A stretch of DNA of 34,426 nucleotides. Origin: Bradyrhizobium sp. (GTDB lineage: Bacteria; Pseudomonadota; Alphaproteobacteria; Rhizobiales; Xanthobacteraceae). A program made the position numbers and the translations under genes. The stretch covers positions 1 to 34,426 of the forward strand of contig NZ_SSMW01000083.1 of assembly GCF_004799405.1 (NCBI RefSeq). Direction: 5' to 3'. The notes under the pieces were generated by a model. That model was not told the origin of the DNA. It worked only from the letters and a program-made list of their open reading frames with translations, and did no database searches. Numbering within the stretch: position 1 is the first letter of the stretch; each line of letters opens with the position of its first letter. Below, in pieces: positions 16,766 to 24,763 of the stretch.

Positions 16766-16845
16766 CGCCAATCGGCATTGACGCCCTCCCGGACCCTCCC
16801 TATGGTCCGCCGCCTTCGGGGACCGGGTCGGAAGCGATTCCACAT

Positions 16846-16860
16846 TGGCACCGCCCTTGC
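16846..16860 (+). promoter_or_regulatory. Sigma-54 promoter candidate upstream of ptsN
   Basis: TGGCAC (16846-16851) and TTGC (16857-16860) are separated by 5 bases, so the GG and GC pairs have the exact spacing of the -24/-12 consensus TGGCAC-N5-TTGC. A transcript would start near 16872, giving ptsN a leader of about 110 bases. By-eye inspection of both strands found no other TGGCAC with a correctly spaced TTGC in the window. Confidence 0.65.
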
Positions 16861-16982
16861 GTTGGAGTAGAAGCCCCTCACTTGGGACCCGGGTCTAAAC
16901 CCGCCTCCCGCCTCACCTTCTTGACACCGACCTTCTGAAGCCTATTTCGCAACCTGACGGTTATTTCACCTCGGAACGCCCC

Positions 16983-17444
16983 ATGACGATTACTGATCTG
17001 GTCGCACCCGAGGCGATTATCCCTGCGTTAAAGGTCAACAGCAAAAAGCAGGCGCTGCAGGAACTGGCAGCGCGGGCGGCCAGCCTGAGCGGGCAGAACG
17101 AGCGCGCGGTGTTCGAGGTGCTGCTGCAGCGGGAGAAGCTGGGGACCACCGCCGTCGGCTATGGCGTCGCCATCCCGCACGGCAAGCTGCCCAAGCTGGA
17201 AAAACTGTTCGGCCTGTTCGCCCGTCTGGAACGCCCGATCGATTTCGAGGCGATGGACGGCCAGCCGGTCGATCTGGTGTTCCTGTTGCTGGCGCCGGAA
17301 GGCGCAGGCGCCGATCACCTGAAGGCGCTGGCGCGGATCGCGCGGCTGTTGCGCGACCAGGACGTCGCCAAGAAGCTGCGCGCCTCGCGCGACGCCCAGG
17401 CGATCTATTCGGTGCTGGCGCTGCCGCCGGCGAGCGCGGCGTAA
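16983..17444 (+). CDS. ptsN: Nitrogen PTS EIIA component
   Basis: EIIA-Ntr is the final phosphate acceptor of the PTS-Ntr chain (PtsP-PtsO-PtsN), which regulates nitrogen, potassium and carbon functions rather than moving sugar. The 153-residue product is a full EIIA fructose/mannitol-type domain, with the phosphorylated His66 in GVAIPHGKL and the following FARLERPIDFEAMDGQPVDLVFLLLAPE. It is cytoplasmic. It follows rpoN and hpf as in many proteobacteria, but a 217-base gap containing a sigma-54 promoter match separates it from hpf, suggesting its own RpoN-dependent expression. The ribosome site is weak. A repeat hairpin follows the stop. Confidence 0.95.
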   Translation: MTITDLVAPEAIIPALKVNSKKQALQELAARAASLSGQNERAVFEVLLQREKLGTTAVGYGVAIPHGKLPKLEKLFGLFARLERPIDFEAMDGQPVDLVFLLLAPEGAGADHLKALARIARLLRDQDVAKKLRASRDAQAIYSVLALPPASAA

Positions 17445-17465
17445 CCGCTTTTGGCTGTTAAGGCC

Positions 17466-17504
17466 CGTCGTTCCGGGCTGGCGCTCTTGAGCGCCCCAAT
17501 GACG
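17466..17504. repeat. Palindromic repeat after ptsN
   Basis: A CGTC...GACG palindrome with an inner perfect hairpin GGCGCTC-TT-GAGCGCC (17480-17495). The CGTCGTTCCGGG end resembles the repeat at 18521-18550. It may end ptsN transcripts, but no T-run follows on the plus strand. Confidence 0.6.
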
Positions 17505-17517
17505 ATTTGATCCACTC

Positions 17518-17569
17518 AAAAAAATACGCGGGGCCAAATCGCCGATCAAATCGGAGACATGGTCCCGCG
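17518..17569 (-). terminator. Candidate terminator of the hsp20-DUF1150 unit
   Basis: Arms 17527-17536 and 17560-17569 pair (10 bp with one G-T pair), with an inner CCGAT/ATCGG helix. On the minus strand the hairpin is followed by T-A and seven T residues (17524-17518). It lies about 70 bases past the DUF1150 stop. The loop is longer than in classic terminators. Confidence 0.55.
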
Positions 17570-17640
17570 CATTTTGCGAATTCAGTGACTTGGAGAAGCA
17601 GCCGGTCACGTCAGCGTCGATGACACCGGCAAGAACCGGG

Positions 17641-17907
17641 TCAGTGAACGCTGACCGCCTGCAATTCGTTGCTCCAGGCATTGGCGATCGCGGCTTCGCG
17701 GCTGTCGGTCAGCATGATCGGCGTGCCGTCGGCGGCATGCAGCGCGTACAGCTTCAATCCGGGCGCGATGTGCGGCGCCTGGGGAAAGAGCCCTGGCACG
17801 TCCTCGGAACGGATCTGTTTCACATAGGCGATATGGCCCTCGCCCAAGGTCGCCAGCGCCTCGATGGAGACGCCTGCGGGTTCAAATACGACTTCAGCTT
17901 CAGTCAT
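17641..17907 (-). CDS. DUF1150 family protein
   Basis: This 88-residue protein matches my recollection of the small alphaproteobacterial DUF1150 family; the function is unknown. It has no signal peptide or membrane helix. The recognisable parts are LATLGEGHIAYVKQIRSEDV and LKLYALHAADGTPIMLTDSREAAIANAWSNEL. AGAGGAG 8 bases upstream supports the ATG at 17907. It begins 50 bases after the hsp20 stop on the same strand with no terminator between, so it is probably made in the same heat-induced transcript. This suggests a stress-related role, by inference only. Confidence 0.85.
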   Translation of the reverse strand: MTEAEVVFEPAGVSIEALATLGEGHIAYVKQIRSEDVPGLFPQAPHIAPGLKLYALHAADGTPIMLTDSREAAIANAWSNELQAVSVH

Positions 17908-17957
17908 GGTCTCGACTCCTCTATGAGACTAAGCGGTCGAGTCCGCTCCTCGTTCCA

Positions 17958-18383
17958 TTATTCATGTTCATTGATAGCGATTGTCTTAACGACCTTCTCC
18001 GGCTCAGGCCGGGCAAGGTCGATCGACAACAGCCCGTTTTTCAGATCCGCGCCCAGCACCTGCATCCCCTCCGCCAGCACGAAGGTGCGCTGGAAGTGGC
18101 GCGCGGCGATGCCGCGATGGATGTATTGCCGGGCCTTGTCGTCCTGCTGGCGGCCCCGGATCACGAGCTGGTTTTCCTCAATGGTTACATCGAGTTGATC
18201 GCGGGTAAAACCGGCGACCGCCAGCGTGATCCGCAGACGCTCGGGCTGGCCGTTGGCACGGTCGCAGCGCTCGATGTTGTAGGGAGGATAACCGTCGGCG
18301 CCCTTGACGACGCGATCAAGCGCGCGCTCGATTTCGTCGAACCCGAGCAGGAACGGACTGGATAACGAAGGAACACGAGACAT
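17958..18383 (-). CDS. Small heat-shock protein Hsp20 (alpha-crystallin family)
   Basis: Small heat-shock proteins hold unfolding proteins in a refoldable state without ATP. The 141-residue product is of the IbpA-like class. The N-terminus carries FDEIERALDRV, the alpha-crystallin domain covers about 33-125 (YPPYNIERCD, LRITLAVAGFTRDQLDVTIEENQLVIRG, IHRGIAARHFQRTFVLAEGMQVLGADLKNGLLSIDL), and the tail is PEPEKVVKTIAI. The ATG at 18383 is fixed by AGAGGA 7 bases upstream, sequestered in a ROSE-type hairpin. An upstream RpoH-like promoter adds transcriptional heat control. DUF1150 follows in the same unit. The frame extends to 18464, but that part is the untranslated leader. Confidence 0.95.
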   Translation of the reverse strand: MSRVPSLSSPFLLGFDEIERALDRVVKGADGYPPYNIERCDRANGQPERLRITLAVAGFTRDQLDVTIEENQLVIRGRQQDDKARQYIHRGIAARHFQRTFVLAEGMQVLGADLKNGLLSIDLARPEPEKVVKTIAINEHE

Positions 18384-18465
18384 CACAAAGTCCTCTCGAA
18401 GCGACTTTGAGGGGCCCTTACGGCACCCCATGGCGACCGGCTGGCGGTTTTGCCGTCCGGTCAAC
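18384..18465 (-). ncRNA. ROSE-type RNA thermometer in hsp20 leader
   Basis: On the minus strand the leader folds into successive hairpins. GACCGG/CCGGTC (18462-18435) has an inner CGG/CCG helix. A middle GGGG/CCCC helix follows. The last hairpin is CAAAGTC/GACTTTG (18409-18386). In that hairpin TCGCT pairs with AGGA of the ribosome site and leaves one G bulged, which is the conserved UYGCU/AGGA arrangement of ROSE elements. At low temperature the ribosome site is masked; heat would open it. Confidence 0.85.
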
Positions 18466-18470
18466 AGCCA

Positions 18471-18499
18471 ATATGGTCATGATTTGCGAGGTGTTCAAG
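18471..18499 (-). promoter_or_regulatory. RpoH-like heat-shock promoter of hsp20
   Basis: Read on the minus strand, CTTGAA (18499-18494) and CCATAT (18476-18471) are separated by 17 bases, resembling sigma-32 -35 and -10 elements. The predicted start falls just before the first ROSE hairpin, so the transcript would begin with the thermometer. Confidence 0.65.
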
Positions 18500-18520
18500 C
18501 ACCTGTGAAACCGCGACAAA

Positions 18521-18550
18521 ACGTCGTTCCGGAGCTTGCCGGAATGACGT
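18521..18550. terminator. Palindromic repeat / likely ugp operon terminator
   Basis: Arms ACGTCGTTCCGG (18521-18532) and CCGGAATGACGT (18539-18550) form a 12-bp stem with one G-T pair. It begins 8 bases past the ugpC stop, so it probably ends ugp transcripts and insulates hsp20. No T-run follows on the minus strand except the TTTT about 6 bases on (18516-18513). It also looks like a member of the dispersed CGTCATTCCGG repeats. Confidence 0.55.
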
Positions 18551-18558
18551 ATCCGAAC

Positions 18559-19653
<1,095 letters not shown>

Positions 19654-19654
19654 C

Positions 19655-20503
19655 TCACTTCTCCGTCTCGATAAGGCCCTTGACGAAGAGGCGTTGCATC
19701 AGCACGACGACCGCGACCGGAGGCAGCATCGCGAGCACCGCGGTCGCCATCGCCACCTGCCACTCGGTCAATGCGTCGTGCACGTCAATAATCTTCTTGA
19801 TGCCGATGACGATGGTCTGCATGTCGTCGCGCGTCGTGATCAGGAGCGGCCACAGATACTGGTTCCATCCGTAGATGAAGAGAATCACAAACAGCGCGGC
19901 GATGTTGGTCACCGAAAGCGGCAGCAGGGTATCCCAAAAAAACCGGATCGGGCCGGCGCCGTCGATTTTCGAGGCCTCGACCAACTCCTTCGGCACCGTC
20001 ATGAAGAATTGGCGGAATAGCAGCGTCGCGGTTGCCGACGCGATCAGGGGCAGGATCAGCCCGGAATACGAATCCAGCATGCTCAGATCGCTGGTGATCT
20101 TGTAGGTCGGAAAGATGCGCACCTCGACCGGCAGCATCAGCGTGATGAAGATGGTCCAGAACGCCGTCATCCGGAACGGAAACGAGAAGAACACGATCGC
20201 ATAGGCCGAGATGATCGAGATCGCGATTTTTCCCGCGGCGATGCCGAGCGCCATGATCAGGCTGTTGAGCATCATGCCGCCGACCGGCGCGCGGGTGGTC
20301 CTGCCGGTGCCGGAGACGATGGTGTTCCAGTAGGTCTCGATCGCATGGGTGCCCGGATAGAGCGGCATCTGGCCGTTGGCGATCACGGTGTTGTCGTGGG
20401 TCGAGGCGATGATGGCGAGATAGACCGGAAACGCCACGATCGCGACGCCGGCCAAAAGAACCAGATGGGGCAGCAAGTTTCCGAAGCGGCGATGTTCGAC
20501 CAT
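19655..20503 (-). CDS. ugpE: sn-Glycerol-3-phosphate ABC transporter permease UgpE
   Basis: This 282-residue inner-membrane permease has six predicted helices and the cytoplasmic EAA-type loop [25 protein letters not shown], which docks onto UgpC. The N-terminus ([22 protein letters not shown]) and the periplasmic [16 protein letters not shown] are characteristic of UgpE. It lies 5 bases downstream of ugpA and 1 base upstream of ugpC in a tight operon. Together with UgpA it forms the membrane channel for glycerol-3-phosphate delivered by UgpB. Confidence 0.92.
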   Translation of the reverse strand: MVEHRRFGNLLPHLVLLAGVAIVAFPVYLAIIASTHDNTVIANGQMPLYPGTHAIETYWNTIVSGTGRTTRAPVGGMMLNSLIMALGIAAGKIAISIISAYAIVFFSFPFRMTAFWTIFITLMLPVEVRIFPTYKITSDLSMLDSYSGLILPLIASATATLLFRQFFMTVPKELVEASKIDGAGPIRFFWDTLLPLSVTNIAALFVILFIYGWNQYLWPLLITTRDDMQTIVIGIKKIIDVHDALTEWQVAMATAVLAMLPPVAVVVLMQRLFVKGLIETEK

Positions 20504-20508
20504 GGCGT

Positions 20509-21390
20509 TCAGTAATGGACCTTCTTTTCGACGTAGCGAAACTGGAACGCGGTCAGCGCTACCACGATCACCATCAGGATCACCGACTGCGCGGCCGAGC
20601 CGCCGAGATCGGTGCCGACCTTGCCGTCCTGAAACACTTTATAGACCAGCGTCTGCGTGGCACCGTTGGGGCCGCCGCCGGTCGCGGTGTCGATGATGCC
20701 GAGCGTGTTGAAGAAGACATAGGTGATGTTGACGATGATCAGGAAGAACGAGGTCGGCGACAGCAACGGAAAGACGATGGTCCAGAACCGCCGCATCGGC
20801 TTGGCGCCGTCGATTGCGGCGGCCTCGATCACGCTTTTCGGGATCGCCTGCAGGCCGGCGAGAAAGAACAGGAAATTGTAGCTGATCTGGTTCCAGACCG
20901 CGACGATGACGACGAGGATCATCGCATGGGTGCCGTTCAGCACCGGATTCCAGTCGACGCCGGAGCGCTGCAGCGCGCGCGCGATCATGCCGAGCCCGGG
21001 CTGGAACATGAAGATGAAGAGCACGCTGGCGACCGCCGGCGCCACCGCATAGGGCACGATCAGAAACGTGCGATAGATCTGGACGCCGCGGATGTTGCGG
21101 TTGGCCATCACCGCCAGCAGCAGGCCCAGCGTGAGCGAGAAAACCGCCACCAGCGCCGAAAAAACAAAGGTGACGCCGATCGCCTGGTAGTATTCGCGGG
21201 TTTGCAGCAGATTGACGTAGTTCTCGAACCAGACGAATTCGGTCGACAGCCCGAAGGCGTCCTGCACCAGGAACGACTGCTGCAGGGCCTGCAGGGCCGG
21301 CCAATAGAAAAAGATCAGGGAGATCGCCAACTGCGGCAGGATCAGAAGATAGGGAAGCAGCTTGCCTGAAAAGATCGCCCGGTTTTCCAT
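20509..21390 (-). CDS. ugpA: sn-Glycerol-3-phosphate ABC transporter permease UgpA
   Basis: The 293-residue permease has six predicted helices, starting LLPYLLILPQLAISLIFFYW, and the EAA loop VIEAAAIDGAKPMRRFWTIVFPLL. NITYVFFNTLGIIDTATGGGP is typical of UgpA. The ATG at 21390 is chosen because GAGG lies 4 bases upstream and MENRAIFSGKLLPYLL matches the family; the frame to 21444 adds an atypical 18-residue extension. A strong hairpin occupies the 57-base gap after ugpB. It pairs with UgpE in the importer membrane domain. Confidence 0.92.
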   Translation of the reverse strand: MENRAIFSGKLLPYLLILPQLAISLIFFYWPALQALQQSFLVQDAFGLSTEFVWFENYVNLLQTREYYQAIGVTFVFSALVAVFSLTLGLLLAVMANRNIRGVQIYRTFLIVPYAVAPAVASVLFIFMFQPGLGMIARALQRSGVDWNPVLNGTHAMILVVIVAVWNQISYNFLFFLAGLQAIPKSVIEAAAIDGAKPMRRFWTIVFPLLSPTSFFLIIVNITYVFFNTLGIIDTATGGGPNGATQTLVYKVFQDGKVGTDLGGSAAQSVILMVIVVALTAFQFRYVEKKVHY

Positions 21391-21405
21391 GAAACCTCGC
21401 TTGGT

Positions 21406-21438
21406 GGATCGCGGCCGCATCAGGTGCGGCCACGATCC
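21406..21438 (-). promoter_or_regulatory. Intercistronic hairpin between ugpB and ugpA
   Basis: GGATCG (21406-21411) pairs with CGATCC (21433-21438), and GGCCGCA (21413-21419) with TGCGGCC (21425-21431). One mismatch separates the two stems, and TCAGG forms the loop. With 13 paired bases and no T-run, it is more likely an mRNA-stabilising or attenuating structure than a full terminator. It would favour high binding-protein output relative to the permeases. Confidence 0.55.
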
Positions 21439-21447
21439 CCGCAACCG

Positions 21448-22761
21448 TCATTTGACCGCGGTGCGCTCGAACTGCCGCAGCATGGCGTTGCCGCGCGACA
21501 CGGCGGTGTCGAGCGCTTCTTTCGCCGATTTCTTGCCGGCGAGCGCGGCCTCGATCTCCTCGGCCCAGACGTCGCGCATCTGCACCATGCCGCCGAAACG
21601 CAGACCGCGCGAATTTTCGGTCGGCGGCTTGTTGGTCAATTCCTTCAGCGGGACTTCGAGGATCGGGTTCTTTTCATAGAAGCCCGAGGCCTTGGTCTTT
21701 TCGTAAGCCGCCTTGGTGATCGGCAGATATCCGGAAACCTGGTGCAGGTAGACCTGGCGGTCGGTATCCGACAGGAAGGTGAAGAACTTTGCAATTCCCT
21801 TGTATTCCTCCGGTGACTTGCCGCCCATCACCCACAGCGAGGCGCCGCCGATGATGGAATTCTGCGGCGCGCTGGCGACATCCGGGAAATACGGCATCGC
21901 GACCGCGGTGAACTCGAACTTCGCGTTCGCCTTGACGTTCGGATAAAACGCCGACGATGTCAGGAACATCGGACATTCGCCCGAGGTAAACCGCCCTTCG
22001 CCGGTGTTGGTTCGCCCCGAATAGTCGTAGCTCTTGTCCTTCTGCAGATCGACAATGCTCTCCAGCAGCTTGGTTTCCAGCGGGGTGTTGAATTCGAGCA
22101 CGGTGTCGAAACCATCGAGGCCGTTGGCCTTGGTGCCGATCGGAACATTGTGCCATGCGGAAAACTGTTCGATCAGGCCCCAGGTGATCCAGGATGATGA
22201 GAAGCCGCAGGTCGGGTTGGTCGCATGCAGCTTCTTGGCAGCGGCGAACACCTCCGGCCAGGTCTTCGGCGGGGCCGCGATATCGGCCTTCTTCAGGGCG
22301 TCGAGATTGATCCAAAGCACCATGCTCGACGAATTGAACGGAAACGACAGCATGTCGCCCTTCGAGGTCGAGTAGTAGCCGGTGATCGCCGGCAGATAGG
22401 ATTTGGGATCGAAGGCCTCGCCCTGCTCCTTCATCAGTTCGGATACCGGTTTGACGGCGCCTTTGGCCGCCATCATGGTCGCGGTCCCGACTTCGAAGAC
22501 TTGCATGATGCCGGGGGCGTTGCCGGCCCGAAACGCCGCGATCCCGGCATTCAGCGTATCGGCATAGCTGCCCTTGAAGGCCGGCACGATCTTGTAGTCG
22601 CTTTGCGAAGCGTTGAAATCATTGGCAAGCTTGACCACGACATCGTTGTTCGGGCCGGTCATCGCATGCCACCACTGGATCTCGGTCACGGCATGAGCGG
22701 GCGTTGCGAGTGCAAGCGCAACGGTCACTGCCGCCGCCGCGCCGAATTGTCGAAGTGCCAT
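21448..22761 (-). CDS. ugpB: sn-Glycerol-3-phosphate-binding periplasmic protein UgpB
   Basis: UgpB captures glycerol-3-phosphate in the periplasm for the UgpA/E/C importer. The 437-residue product has a signal peptide ending near residue 24 (AVTVALALATPAHA) and then VTEIQWWHAMTGPNNDVVVKL, the typical UgpB mature start. Further family segments are YKIVPAFKGSYADTLNAGIAAFRAG, PGIMQVFEVGTATMMA, CGFSSSWITWGLIEQFSAWHN and IIGGASLWVM. The ATG at 22761 is supported by GGAGG 6 bases upstream; the frame continues to 23211 without any binding-protein character. It is the first gene of the operon, with a candidate Pho box about 50-70 bases upstream. Confidence 0.95.
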   Translation of the reverse strand: MALRQFGAAAAVTVALALATPAHAVTEIQWWHAMTGPNNDVVVKLANDFNASQSDYKIVPAFKGSYADTLNAGIAAFRAGNAPGIMQVFEVGTATMMAAKGAVKPVSELMKEQGEAFDPKSYLPAITGYYSTSKGDMLSFPFNSSSMVLWINLDALKKADIAAPPKTWPEVFAAAKKLHATNPTCGFSSSWITWGLIEQFSAWHNVPIGTKANGLDGFDTVLEFNTPLETKLLESIVDLQKDKSYDYSGRTNTGEGRFTSGECPMFLTSSAFYPNVKANAKFEFTAVAMPYFPDVASAPQNSIIGGASLWVMGGKSPEEYKGIAKFFTFLSDTDRQVYLHQVSGYLPITKAAYEKTKASGFYEKNPILEVPLKELTNKPPTENSRGLRFGGMVQMRDVWAEEIEAALAGKKSAKEALDTAVSRGNAMLRQFERTAVK

Positions 22762-22813
22762 GGAATTCCTCCGGGTTGGGCCGCCATCTTCATTTGCGCG
22801 ATAACAGCGCCGG

Positions 22814-22831
22814 ATGACGTGCAAATGACCG
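22814..22831 (-). promoter_or_regulatory. Candidate Pho box ahead of ugpB
   Basis: On the minus strand CGGTCAT (22831-22825) and ACGTCAT (22820-22814) lie 11 bases apart, the period of the CTGTCAT direct repeats bound by PhoB (6/7 and 5/7 matches). CTGTTAT follows nearby and could overlap a -10 region. ugp genes belong to the Pho regulon in Escherichia coli and rhizobia, so induction under phosphate limitation is plausible. Confidence 0.45.
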
Positions 22832-22922
22832 TATAAGCGAAACGATGGTATGGGGAAAGCGCGGAGCAAGGGAAGCGGTAAAAAAGGCGAAGGTGGCGCG
22901 CGGAGGACGAGGACAGCTGAGG

Positions 22923-24128
22923 CTAGCGCTTCCGGTCGGGGCCGCAGACGACGCCCTTGGCGATCAGGGCATCGATCTCGCCCCTGGAATACCCGAATTC
23001 CGTCAGTACCTCGGTCGCGTGCTGGCTGAATTTCGGTGGCACGTTGCGCAAGGCAGGCTTGCTGCGCTCCAGACGGATCGGGGAGGCCACGCCCTTGTAC
23101 CAGTCCTTTTCGATGACATCGCCGCGATGGATGGTGTGGGCATTGGTTAGCGCCTGGTCGATCGATTGCACCGGCCCGGCGGGCAGGCCGGCGGCGAGCA
23201 GGCGATCGCATAGCGGCACGGCGTCGTGCTGGCTGAAGACGGCGGCGAGCTCGGTTCGGAGCGCATCGCGGTTGGCGATGCGGTCCTTGTTACGGGCAAA
23301 CCGGACGTCGGTGCCGAGTTCGGGCTTGCCGATTTCCTTGCACAGCTTGCGGAAGGTGCCGTCATTGCCGACGCCGATGAAGATATTGTCGGTTCGGGTC
23401 GGGAAGATCGCATAGGGCACGAGGTTCGGATGCTCGTTGCCGGTGAGCTGCGGCGGCTTGCCGTGCATGAAATAATTCGCTGCATGCGGGTGCATGATGG
23501 CGAGGCCGGTTTCGTACAGCGTAGTTTCCAGGAACTGCCCGGCGCCGGATTTTTGCCGCTCCGACAGCGCCATCAGGATGCCGATCGCCGCATAAAGCCC
23601 GGTCGAGATATCGACCAGCGGCACGCCGATCCGCATCGGGCCGCTTTGCGGCGAGCCGGTCGCGGCGATCATGCCGGTCATGGCCTGGATGATGGCATCA
23701 TAGCCGGGATTGCCGCCGCGCGGGCCGTCGCCGCCGAAGCCGGAAATCCGGCAGTGGACGAGTTTGGGGAATTTCGCGCGCAGCACGTCGTTGCCGATGC
23801 CCCATTTGTCGAGCGTGCCGGGCTTGAAATTCTCGATCAGGACGTCGGCACGCTCCAGCATCTTCATCAGCACGGCGCGCCCGGCTTCCGAGGCGAGGTC
23901 GAGCCCGACCGAGCGCTTGTTGCGGTTGATGCCGACGAAATAGGCCGCGTCCTCGTCGTGGAACGGCGGTCCCCAGTCGCGTACCTCGTCGCCGGCGGGC
24001 GGCTCGACCTTGATGACGTCGGCGCCGTGGTCGGCGAGGATTTGCGTGCAATAGGGTCCGCCGAGGACGCGCGTAAGATCGATCACGCGCAATCCGGCCA
24101 TCGCGCCGGAGGTGTTTTCAGTCGTCAT
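22923..24128 (-). CDS. CaiB/BaiF family CoA-transferase
   Basis: Class III CoA-transferases move CoA between carboxylic acids through an aspartyl-acyl intermediate. The 401-residue product has the family start GLRVIDLTRVLGGPYCTQILADHGADVIKVEPP, the block GINRNKRSVGLDL, VLIENFKPGTLDKWGIG, and the likely catalytic Asp173 in GVPLVDISTGLYAA. The acceptor and donor acids are not predictable. It is cytoplasmic. None of the possible starts (24170, 24161, 24128) has a ribosome site; 24128 is chosen because it gives the usual N-terminus MTTENTSGAMAGLRVIDL. It is transcribed toward ugp, with 161 bases between its stop and the ugpB start, and is functionally unrelated as far as can be seen. Confidence 0.88.
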   Translation of the reverse strand: MTTENTSGAMAGLRVIDLTRVLGGPYCTQILADHGADVIKVEPPAGDEVRDWGPPFHDEDAAYFVGINRNKRSVGLDLASEAGRAVLMKMLERADVLIENFKPGTLDKWGIGNDVLRAKFPKLVHCRISGFGGDGPRGGNPGYDAIIQAMTGMIAATGSPQSGPMRIGVPLVDISTGLYAAIGILMALSERQKSGAGQFLETTLYETGLAIMHPHAANYFMHGKPPQLTGNEHPNLVPYAIFPTRTDNIFIGVGNDGTFRKLCKEIGKPELGTDVRFARNKDRIANRDALRTELAAVFSQHDAVPLCDRLLAAGLPAGPVQSIDQALTNAHTIHRGDVIEKDWYKGVASPIRLERSKPALRNVPPKFSQHATEVLTEFGYSRGEIDALIAKGVVCGPDRKR

Positions 24129-24176
24129 GGGCGTTGCTTGCGAGGGTTGGTGGGAGGACATCGATTGCATTAAGCA

Positions 24177-24414
24177 TCAGAGGCGCTTCTTCGCAAATGC
24201 CCGGCCGGATCCAGACTTTAGATATTTCTCAAATGCGATGGCGAGCGCTTCATCGGAGAACGCGACGTAGGTTCTTATCCGCCAAGGCCCGTACTTCGAC
24301 GTGTGCGACACTTCGCCGGCATTGTGCTTCGCCAGTCGAGCGCGAAGGTCGTCAGTGATGCCGACGTAGAAATGTTCGGGAATCGAGACTTTCCAAAATG
24401 TAGACGTACTTCAT
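24177..24414 (-). pseudogene. GIY-YIG nuclease family gene, frameshifted
   Basis: Reading the minus strand from ATG at 24414 gives MKYVYILESL and then a stop after a further ten out-of-frame residues. Shifting frame by one base near 24384 restores the typical small GIY-YIG protein: IPEHFYVGITDDL, HNAGEVSHTSKYGPWRI, YVAFSDEALAIAFEKYLKSG and SGRAFAKKRL, ending at TGA 24177-24179. The total length of 238 bases is one more than a multiple of three. The second frame has no start codon in its open part. Such about 80-residue UvrC-like (UPF0213-type) proteins are common in these genomes. Either a recent pseudogene or a sequencing error. Confidence 0.8.
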
Positions 24415-24494
24415 GGCATGCCCCACTTGCCATAGAGGTTACAACGCGGCTGGGGCTTGCCGAGCCCGCCTTCGCCCTCCGGGCTATGGCGGGG

Positions 24495-24567
24495 CAGCCT
24501 TCGCTCACTTCGCTAACGACAGACCTTCCAGGCTTGCCCAGCCGAAGCTCGCGAAGCGAGCGAAGGC

Positions 24568-24569
<2 letters not shown>
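24495..24569. repeat. Inverted repeat between GIY-YIG remnant and tRNA-Ala
   Basis: Arms CAGCCTTCGCTC (24495-24506) and GAGCGAAGGCTG (24558-24569) are perfect 12-base inverted copies. Between them are further TTCGCT / AGCGAA and GCTCGCGAAGCGAGC self-complementary parts. The right arm overlaps the first two bases of the tRNA-Ala CCA end. The rest of 24415-24567 holds nothing else I can support. Confidence 0.65.
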
Positions 24570-24643
<74 letters not shown>

Positions 24644-24733
24644 CAAACTCTACCGTTTGTGCATGATCTTTCGGAAAAACCGGTTACCGCTCTTCCGGGT
24701 CATGCCCCCGCCCGTCCTGGCAACGTGCGGCGT

Positions 24734-24757
24734 AAAAACCCTGAACACAGTTCAGGG
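24734..24757 (-). terminator. Rho-independent terminator of the FYDLN-type gene
   Basis: On the minus strand the stem CCCTGAA/TTCAGGG (24757-24739, 5-base loop) is followed directly by TTTTT (24738-24734). It begins 7 bases past the stop codon of the acidic protein gene. Confidence 0.85.
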
Positions 24758-24763
24758 TCGATC

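Noticed and set aside
22762..23211. N-terminal extension of UgpB to 23211
   Set aside because: The extension is antisense to the CoA-transferase gene and out of character; a signal peptide and GGAGG site mark the start at 22761.
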